Origin: Favolaschia claudopus
Taxonomy: Eukaryota; Basidiomycota; Agaricomycetes; Agaricales; Mycenaceae
Length of the DNA: 64,000 nucleotides
Direction: 5' to 3'
Assembly (NCBI GenBank): GCA_037176885.1
Contig: JAWWNJ010000005.1
Location: 2,914,001-2,978,000 of the forward strand
Both the position numbers and the translations under genes were made by a program. Below the pieces are notes generated by a model. It saw only the letters and a list, made by a program, of their open reading frames with translations. It made no database searches and was not told the origin of the DNA. Below, piece by piece: positions 56,906-64,000 of this stretch. Within the stretch, counting starts at the first letter, position 1. Each line of letters begins with the position of its first letter.

Positions 56906-57615
56906 CTTCGTCGAAATCCACAGCTGACGTGTCTCAATTGGTGTCCAGCATACCTATTCTAGTTGCAACAAGATCCTGAGCAAAAAATTGCAATAAAGCA
57001 TTCGGAAGCCAAGGAAGAGTCGCTGACGGACAACTGACCTCAACTGACGGAGAGAAGAAGAGTTCTCAAAAAAAAACTCCGATCAAGCTTGTCTTTGTGT
57101 GTCTTAGATTGGTCTTGTGTACATTTCCGCCCGATTCGGACTTGCCTTCTTCCTCCAACCGTCAAGCATTTCTCTGCCCCAAAATCTGGCGACTACTTAT
57201 CAAACGGCGCTTCCCACACGAACGTCAAGAGCTCAATCTCCCACAATGACTCAGAAACATGATCGGAATCGCTTGACTCAAAAATTAAAATCGAGCGCCT
57301 TCTCGTCCTTACATCTTGACTCGTATTCTCAGCAAAACTCATCTTTCTCAAGCCACCGTCCAATTCATGCTCTAAGCTGCAAGCTCGATCTAGCCTCAAT
57401 TTACTCCTTGCTGTGATTCGAGTGGTCGCCTCTTTTCGGATAAATTTCTTCTCTTGATTTCAACGATTCCCTCGCTACTCACAACCGCTTCTCCGGCATT
57501 CAATATAAACTGGTTCGACATTGCTCCCTCCCCCTCCCCTCCCAAATCCGTCTTTACGCACCATACCGCTCTCCGAAAACTCCCTCTTCCATGGCCTTGA
57601 TCTCTTCATAATCAC
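56906..57615. other. intergenic
   Basis: No gene is supported between the tRNA and the 3' end of the monooxygenase gene. An AAAAAAAA-type run near 57068 and pyrimidine-rich segments are unremarkable. Confidence 0.5.
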
Positions 57616-60114
57616 TCATGAGCACCACATCAACGCCAACAAAAACGACAACATACGCAAGGCAAGATGTTTCGAATAAAACCTCGACATCGCGAGATTG
57701 CCTGCCCGAAGATAGAGATCAATCCGATTCCAAGAACGAAAACCAGGAAACGAAGAACCGACAAAAAGACGACCCACCCATCATATACCAAAGCCCTCGC
57801 ACCCCCATCCCCCGCCACGCCCCATTCACCTCCCCCTCCTCATCGAGCCCCCAAACCCGCGCGCACCGATCCCCAACGGCGTCCCCGCACACTTTGCGTA
57901 TCGTATTCCGCGCGTCGCCGAAGCTATATTCGAGTTCACCAAACATATTAGAATTAGGATCAGAATCAACACAAAGCCATTTAGCTCAAGATGGATTTGT
58001 GCTGAAGGAAGAGGATATTTGCTGAACGCAACTTACCCCGTAGCAAAAACAACCACATCCGCCTCCACCTCACTCCCATCCTCAAACCTAATCCCCCGCT
58101 CCGTAAACCCCGAAATCAGGCTATCGTTCTTCAACTTGATCTTGCCAGAGATGAGCAGCTCGCTCGCGCCGACGTCTACGAGAGGCATGATGAGCACTCA
58201 AGCAAGGAAGGTGCGATAGAAATAATAGAAGAATTCGAAAGTGTGTAAGCTGACTCGAACACACCTAAATAAGACCCTCCCCCCCTCTCAAACGGAAGCA
58301 ACCCACTCCCCGTCCCCTCAATCCCCATATTCACGCGAAACCCGCACCCGCGCAGCCCATCCAGCATGTCCCTGAAACGCATCATCGACTCACGCATCAC
58401 TCAGTCTTGAAAGCCGCTTCTCAGATAATCATAAAACACTGACCTATCAGCCTCCGCCACCACACCCGTCAACCGCCGATACAACCCCACCACCAACGAC
58501 GCCCCATCCCGATCCGCATCCTCCGTCGGCGGCCCGCCCTCCCAATACGTCGGCTTCATGAGCGCGGAAAGCCCGTGGCGCGTGCTCATTACGTAGGTCG
58601 AGGTGCGTTGGTACATCATGACGTCTAGAGTAGTTGAATGAGTTGATATAGTAGTTAGTATGAAATTTAGAGGAGATGAGCCTGAGGAAGAATGAAGACG
58701 CACCGATGCCCTGGGAGTAGCAGTCCGCTGCGACGTCGTGGGCTGCAAGTAATAAGCATTCAAAAGAGATGAGAAAGATAGTAAAGAACGCACCGGAAAC
58801 ACAAGCCCCAATTACAACCACCTTCTTCCCTTTATACCTTTCGCTCCGTTTATATTTCGCCGAATGTATCATCTCGCCTTTGAACGTATCCTTCAAAAGC
58901 CCATATTTCAATATCAATATTCAACCAACGACAAAAGAAAAGAAAAGAAAAAAGGGGGAAGAAGACCAAGAAGAAGAGAAGAAAACAATCAAAGCAGAAC
59001 GCACCATCCCAGCAAACGACGGAACATTCAACTGCCCGCCGCCCCACCCCGTAGCGAACACGACATGGTGTACGTTGCTCAACACGCGCTCCGCTCCGTC
59101 GCGGTTGATTACGACTTTCCAGTTGCCCGACGCAGAGGGCTGGGCGGCGAGAACGGTGGATGAGGTCCAGACGTCGAGGTCCATGGCGTCGGCGTAGGTT
59201 TCTAGCCAGTTCGCGAGCTATAATGAGAATGAATGAATTGAATGATAGCGAAATTTATTCCAAGAAAAGATCAACCTCACCTTCTTCGCTGGCGTATATA
59301 TCGGCCAGGTCGGTGGGAATCTAGTATATATCTCAACGTCAGTGGATTCGAACTCGCCGCAAAACAAGCAAGACAAGATCAAGATAAAAAATACGCACGG
59401 CAAATAAGGCATATGATCATACCACACCGGATCATGCAACCGCAGCTTATCATACCGATTCCTCCAATTATCCCCAACCCGCGCGTTCTTCTCAACCACC
59501 AAAGTCCGAACATCCAGCGCCTTCAGACGCGCTGCGAGCGCCAGCCCGCTGTGTCCGCCCCCAACGATGACAACCGCCGGTTCATCGTGCTTGTCATCAG
59601 CATTTCGAGATTCCGCGCGACTCCCCGGCGCAAACTCTGGCCGCAGCGCACCAATCCTCTCGGGAAACCCCTCCAATCCCTCCAAATTGGTGTACATCCC
59701 GTACGCCCGCCACACCCCATCCGATTGCGGTACCAGACGCACGATCCCCGACGCGTTTCCGACGTCCTTGACGGCGAAATCGAACGAGATGCGGATCCAC
59801 GCGAGGTCGGGGCCGAGGGGCTGCAGAGCGGCCTCCTTGACGCGGAAGTTCGCGAGCGTGGAGGGGAGGAGTCGGTCGGCGAGGAACTTGGCGATGGATG
59901 CGGCGCCGTGGAAGGTGCGGAAGTTCCATGTGAGAGCGAGCATGTCGCGCCAGTAGGAGTCTTCAATGAAGAGCTCGATGACTGCCGAGGCGTTGCCTTC
60001 CTCTGCGGCTCGAGAGAAGGAAGCCATCCATGTAGCGGCGACCTGCTCGACGTCGACGTCTGAGGGCACTGTCGCGTTAAGTCGTTCGAAGGTGGGTAGG
60101 TGGAAGTTGGGCAT
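57616..60114 (-). CDS. flavin-containing monooxygenase with NTF2-like N-terminus
   Basis: Ten exons: 60114-59399, 59320-59281, 59217-59005, 58890-58794, 58742-58704, 58624-58444, 58371-58265, 58175-58037, 57923-57778, 57701-57616. Phases close to 587 aa. Residues ~15-150 resemble an NTF2/SnoaL-like fold (AATWMASFSRAAEEGNASAV ... FHGAASIAKFLADRLLP). Then come the FAD-binding motif VIVGGGHSGLALAARL, an FMO-type continuation (LRLHDPVWYDHMPYLPFPPT), a FATGWGGG motif, a second Rossmann segment for NAD(P)H (KKVVVIGACVSAHDVAADC, where the usual G-x-G is GAC), and FATGFGDARNTI near the C-terminal part. Such enzymes oxygenate small metabolites with FAD, NADPH and O2. The substrate is unknown, and no biosynthetic cluster is evident around it. 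Confidence 0.85.
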
Positions 60115-60426
60115 GATGTGGTGTATTGGGAGGCGAGGAAGTGACTAGCCTAGATTCTTGATTTTAAGAGACTGAATGTAAGGTTTCGGACCCAGGGTTT
60201 TCCGGGACCGGGGTAACTCCAAGTTCATTGCGCTAAGGACTCCACGATATCTACCGGGCTCGTGGCACCAATGAAGACATAGGCGAGGGATGACGAGATA
60301 ACATCTTAATGCAGAGTTATGTTACCCATGTGCGTCCGTCGAGAGATTAAGATCCCAGATATGTTGCAAGTAGTCAAAGCGATCCAAAATTGCATCAAAT
60401 ATTGCAATACGAAGTCAACCTGGATA
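60115..60426. other. intergenic
   Basis: About 310 bases between two genes transcribed leftward. They hold the monooxygenase 5' flank and the cullin-like 3' flank. A tRNA-like string near 60200 was examined and rejected. Confidence 0.5.
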
Positions 60427-61126
60427 TCAACCGAGCCGCATTCCCTGAAGCTTCTCATCAAGCAGGTCTTCTGAAGTCAAAAGCTCGCGAACAGCGTCAA
60501 CCCGAGTCTTTTCCACACCCTCCAGGCGCGGGCTTAGGGCATCGAAGACATTCGATTTCCAGCTTTTGAACGCAAGCTACGAAAAAAATGTCACCGTCCC
60601 GATCAATCAGAAAGGTACCCAACGCACATTCCGGACGGTGAAGATGCCCTTATTTCCTTCATCGCGGACCCGTCTCACATAATGACGATTCAGTTGATTC
60701 ATCAAGCGATCAACAACCTTCACGCCCTTTGAGAACCGATCCCATTCGGTGTCGTAGTAGGCAGTAAGCTCTGCGTCATTTCCGGGAGCACCCTACACAC
60801 GCACATAAGAAGCGTTGTAATCACTGAAGAATCAAGATATTAGACAACTTGCTCACCGTAACAATGCTTTTGGTGTGTTCCGCAAAGAAGTTGCCTGTCA
60901 GAGTATGCAGCTCTGTCGCAAGTAGCGTTCTGACACCTAAGTATCTAAAATCCCACAGGTTTTCGAAAACCTCACCTCTGCAAGTTTCGTGAGCGCGAGC
61001 ATCGGTAACACATCGGTATACAGCCGTATACGCGGCAGAATGCTCCGCAAATGTGAGAGGCGTGCTGCTTGACAGTACTTGCACGATCTTAGGCACAATT
61101 TCGCTGTTCCAGATCTCTTGGGCCAT
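60427..61126 (-). CDS. short cullin N-terminal-like protein
   Basis: Exons 61126-60857, 60792-60628 and 60576-60427 join in phase to 194 aa. MAQEIWNSEIVPKIVQVL opens like a cullin, followed by AAYTAVYRCVT. The central part (LTAYYDTEWDRFSKGVKVVD, LNRHYVRRVRDEG, IFTVRNLAFKSWKSNVFDAL) matches the second half of the first cullin repeat. The protein stops there: the remaining cullin repeats, the RING-box-binding cullin-homology domain and the neddylation site are absent. A full cullin is ~750 aa. It might bind Skp1-like adaptors without recruiting an E2, acting as a competitor; this is inference. A 39-nt stretch at about 60940-60978 could be an additional intron but also reads through in frame. 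The start is the ATG in context ccaaccATGg. Confidence 0.75.
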
Positions 61127-61691
61127 GGTTGGCGGGGACGGAGATGGGCGGTGAGAGCAAAGAGGTGGTGTCACGGTGTCACATGCCAGTGATCCGATGC
61201 TTGTTCCGCGCTGACGGCAACAGTCTGCCGAAGTGTGTTGAATGAGAAAAAATATTGTTCTCTAGCTGTCCTCTTCATTGGGGGCTCAAGATTTTTGGAC
61301 GAATACTCTTTGACACTACTCAAATCACGGTGCTATTAGTAGAAGCTCAAATTACTTTTCACGTAAGCTCATTCAAGTGCTTTGTGTCTCGGATTGATTT
61401 CGAACTTGGATCCAGGCTGGTGTAGACTTTTGATCAACGATCGCCTCAGGCTCTGAATAGTTCGAGTTGAGGAGGTCACCAGTAGCATTAACTTCCCCGG
61501 GCTTCTTGAATTTTCTCAACGTCGCCAACGAGATAAGGAGGATAAAGTTGAAAGTTCAACCTCAAGTCTCAAGAATGCGGCTATGTATTGAGATCTGAAT
61601 TCGAAGATAGAATTGAAGCAATGGGACATAGATGTAGTACAACGCGCAAATGGTGCATATCGTGAATTTGAATATATCGATTTTGAGACTA
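61127..61691. other. intergenic
   Basis: No gene is supported. Presumed 5' flank of the cullin-like gene and 3' flank of the zinc-ribbon gene. Confidence 0.5.
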
Positions 61692-62400
61692 CTAGTAGAA
61701 TTCTTCAGTCGAGTCAATATGAAGGATCGCATCCGCAAAGAGCACACGATCGACCATACTCATCTCGGGCGAAATTTGTCTGAGGATACCATCCCGACGA
61801 CCTTCGGTTAACCGCTGAAGGGTGCGGATACTCCCTTCCGTGACACCGCGCGCGTGGAGGACACTGAACCAACGCGCTGCGAGGCCCACTTCTTCAAGGA
61901 GGGTCCGGAGAAATTGCCCATCGTCACTATCGCGGCTGGTCGAGTTTCTGTACGACGGAGGAGGATCCTAAATATACTGGTGTTAGCTGTACGCCGGGAT
62001 GAAAGATGTTACAAAGACAGACCGTGGACGGAGTAGAGGTTCGTCGGCTCGAAGAACGGAGGGTCGTTGTCTGGCGAGGGACTTGGATTTGTATCGACTC
62101 TTGAAATCGTACGGTGTCCCTGTGCGAAAGATCTGCGGTGTATGGATGGTGGCCTGGCGTCACACTCTCGATGGCTTCGCGCCAAATCATGTCCTGGATG
62201 CACATTAGGCTTGGGGACGAGCTGAGGCAGCTGAGATATAAGAAGCTCACATCATGTCGAGCTTTACGTTGGTGCCGTTTTGCGGTCTCCACAGCTCTGC
62301 AATCTGGACAGTTGACGTATCTAAGTTCTTGACGGGTACGGGGCACTGGCAGCGTGATGCGACATTTATTGCATAGGCGCGCTGCATTCTGAGAGGCCAT
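61692..62400 (-). CDS. small protein with N-terminal CxxC..CxxC zinc ribbon
   Basis: Exons 62400-62251, 62193-62023 and 61967-61692, all joined in phase 0 (50, 57 and 92 codons), giving 198 aa. The N-terminus has LCNKCRITLPVP and VNCPDCRAVETAKRHQ, a four-cysteine zinc-binding pair with a basic flank, of a type common in uncharacterised agaricomycete proteins. The middle is Ser/Thr/Arg-rich and probably disordered. The C-terminal exon encodes a helical segment (FLRTLLEEVGLAARWFSVLH, LRQISPEMSMVDRVLFADAI). A start 21 codons upstream (62463) is open, but the local start at 62400 places the zinc ribbon at the very N-terminus as in similar proteins. Nucleic-acid or protein binding is a guess. Confidence 0.65.
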
Positions 62401-63585
62401 ACTGGTGGTGAGCAGTAAGGTCGATTGAAAGCACCGTTGGTCAAAGTGGAAGGCAAGAGACAAAGGGAGTCCACCGAACTCGTGTCCATGCCATCACCCG
62501 CACGTGAAGTCGCGATTTGGATGTTCAGCAGTTTGTGGAATGACGAAGGATACCGAACCGTATTCTGAAAGGATTAACTCACTTCGAGCCGTATTCGCAT
62601 GCGTTGACGGCAGGAAAGTCCACTCGGTCAATGAACCAGCTGTATAAATCGTAGAAATTGCTTGATTCGCTCGTGATCACGCCTCTTGCGGAGGAAACGC
62701 GTTAGATAAGATTTTCCGGTCAGCAATTTGAGCATACCATAGTTATCTACTACTTGATCTCTTCGCGCTTGCCGACTCTGAAGGGCAAAAATTGAGCGCC
62801 TTCATCCGATTTTCGTCGCTCCGACTCCTTTGGAAATCGAGAAAATTGCAAGAAAATTCCCCTCGTCCAGTTGACTCGTTTTCACCGGGTTCAAGGCCGG
62901 ACCACATTCCCGTCGCTTGCATAGAAAACGCACAAAAAGCGGACAGGGATTTTGGAGAGAAGAGAATTTCGTCGTCGTGGCAGATATCAACGCCCGATCA
63001 AGAACGTGTCAACGCATTGTTGTCGTCTGTTTGATCACGCATCAATGTTCGGCATCTGCCCTTGAACCACGACCACCACCATCTCGTCATCTCCCTGCGC
63101 TTTGGGGCCAAAACGCCGATCATAGCTCGTCCAATTCACTGAATGGTTTCAGTTCGTCATATTCTCAACCCACTCAACGTTCTGCCAGGTCTCGATGGCC
63201 TGATAAGTACTGGTAACTGAGCTTCCTTCGAGTTCACACTGCGCCGCCCCATACACTGGTTGTTGAGCCATTCTTTCAACTTCCAAGAGCCTAATCTGGT
63301 AACTGGTCACCCACTGAGCACGGCACAAACAACGAATGGTGCCTCACAACGTTCTGTTCTATTTTTTGACCCTCCTCGTCGCTTCAATCGCAACATCGTC
63401 GAATTTGAATTCAAATCACACAATATTGGGTCAACTGATCCCTTGAATGATGCTCACAGGTTCATTCTTTCTCCTGTGTGCCCACGCCGCGCTAATTCAC
63501 CCGTTGACAGCAATGGAAGATTTGAGATTCCGTTTGCACACCGTGTTGTACTTACAGGTTGTTGCGAATGTGGTTGAGTAGAAAA
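62401..63585. other. no convincing gene
   Basis: Plus-strand frames at 62792-63216 and 63260-63577 are open but short, with no domain. They could be exons of a gene running off the right edge, but I cannot connect them. Confidence 0.4.
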
Positions 63586-63685
63586 TACCTGACTGCACAG
63601 TGTGCTTCGTTGTACCTTCGATGATGAGTCAATATGGAAGCCATTCATAGGCAGATGATCCCCTGTTCGATTCAGGGTCGGGTTG
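63586..63685 (+). repeat. degenerate tRNA-like element
   Basis: T-arm-like CCCTG-TTCGATT-CAGGG at 63661-63677, followed by TCGGGTT, which pairs with TACCTGA at 63586-63592 at six of seven positions (one G-T). The GGCAGAT string before the T arm is shared with the element at 63860. The anticodon arm is not convincing. Confidence 0.45.
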
Positions 63686-63859
63686 TCACTTGTACTTCAG
63701 CAGTTTGGAATTTACTTTGAATACGCTTTCCGCGCATTTACTTGCTGTAAATTAGGTCTTGACGCTCTCAACGTTCTCAACGCCAGAGCTGTTCAGTTAG
63801 CGGGGGACTGAATATTTAAATTCACACCTTGACTTGAATTGAGTCTTGAGTGTTGAAAC

Positions 63860-63956
63860 GACCTGATTGCAGGAGGCGTGCATCTGCTTTGCATGTGAAT
63901 GGACTCGATGTCGGTTGGCAGATAAATAAATTCCGGTTCGATTCCGGGTCAGGTTG
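63860..63956 (+). repeat. tRNA-like element with full cloverleaf potential
   Basis: GACCTGA pairs with TCAGGTT (7 bp, one G-T). Other parts are a short D arm GCA..TGC, an anticodon-type stem TCTGC/GCAGA, and a T arm TCCGG-TTCGATT-CCGGG with perfect B box GGTTCGATTCC. The anticodon loop starts TTTGCA, which would give anticodon TGC (Ala) with a ~23-nt intron-like insertion. The D arm and A box are poor, so a pseudogene or a tRNA-derived SINE head is as likely as a working tRNA. Confidence 0.45.
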
Positions 63957-64000
63957 TGGCTGATTGGGTAGTATTTTTTTCGGGTTCCTTAGGTTGAACA

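Noticed and set aside
59242..60063. 273-codon plus-strand frame
   Set aside because: Antisense to the first exon of the flavin monooxygenase, whose motifs and splice phases are clear. No domain in the plus-strand reading.
60180..60280. Possible tRNA on the minus strand
   Set aside because: A GTCCTTAGCGCAATG string resembles a tRNA start, but no T arm or pairing acceptor stem can be formed.
60940..60978. 39-nt intron in the cullin-like gene
   Set aside because: GT..AG boundaries fit, but 39 nt is short even here and the stretch is in frame without a stop. It was kept as coding, and the alternative is noted.
1..64000. CRISPR arrays, operons, ribosome binding sites, riboswitches, telomere repeats
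   Set aside because: None was seen. The spliced genes, tRNA intron and gene families show a fungal nuclear genome, in which most of these are not expected.

Overview
This is a gene-sparse eukaryotic window from an agaricomycete fungus, most likely Mycena or a close relative. Genes carry many short GT..AG introns of about 45-65 nt. They include F-box/LRR proteins, a cullin-like protein, a flavin monooxygenase, an intron-bearing tRNA-Gly and a multi-exon protein family that I know as strongly expanded in Mycena. Gene models were built by reading splice junctions by eye and checking that exon phases close; no database search was possible.

Left part (1-11.2 kb): an F-box protein (1544-3184, +), a three-exon SAM-domain protein with a C-terminal membrane segment and one unusually long intron (3939-7245, -), a strip of decayed gene relics (7.2-9.4 kb) and an F-box gene (9428-11244, -).

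Centre left (11.2-25.4 kb): two intact paralogues of what I call family A (13740-15593 and 19034-21057, +). Each has seven exons and joins a glycine-rich module, two hydrophobic segments, a ubiquitin-like domain, a four-cysteine zinc ribbon and a C-terminal double-stranded-RNA-binding domain. They alternate with copies of a non-coding repeat (S) and are followed by another F-box gene (23779-25358, -).

Centre (25.4-47.2 kb): an imperfect tandem duplication of about 11 kb. Each half carries a family B gene followed by a related gene. Family B proteins (28999-30558, 40127-41559, 45497-47239, +) are strings of short glycine-rich cassettes plus small SAM-like/HhH-like helical domains. Every internal exon is symmetric (phase 1-1), and almost all junctions split a glycine codon. 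A fourth member (34.3-36.6 kb) is a broken chimera with a family A front and a family B tail. Between the genes lie decayed blocks (R) that still show short protein motifs on the minus strand. One block carries a 746-bp inverted-repeat element with a perfect 9-bp target duplication and a recognisable empty site in a paralogous block.

Right part (47.2-64 kb): a ten-exon kinase-like gene (47566-49857, -), an F-box gene (50688-52303, -), about 4.5 kb of degenerate tandem repeats, tRNA-Gly(GCC) (56815-56905, -), a ten-exon flavin monooxygenase (57616-60114, -), a short cullin N-terminal-like protein (60427-61126, -), a small zinc-ribbon protein (61692-62400, -) and two tRNA-like elements at the right edge.

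The most interesting content is the A/B gene cluster. It is a locally amplifying, exon-shuffling family in which one branch carries a dsRNA-binding domain. Its function is unknown; any role in RNA sensing or defence is only a hypothesis.
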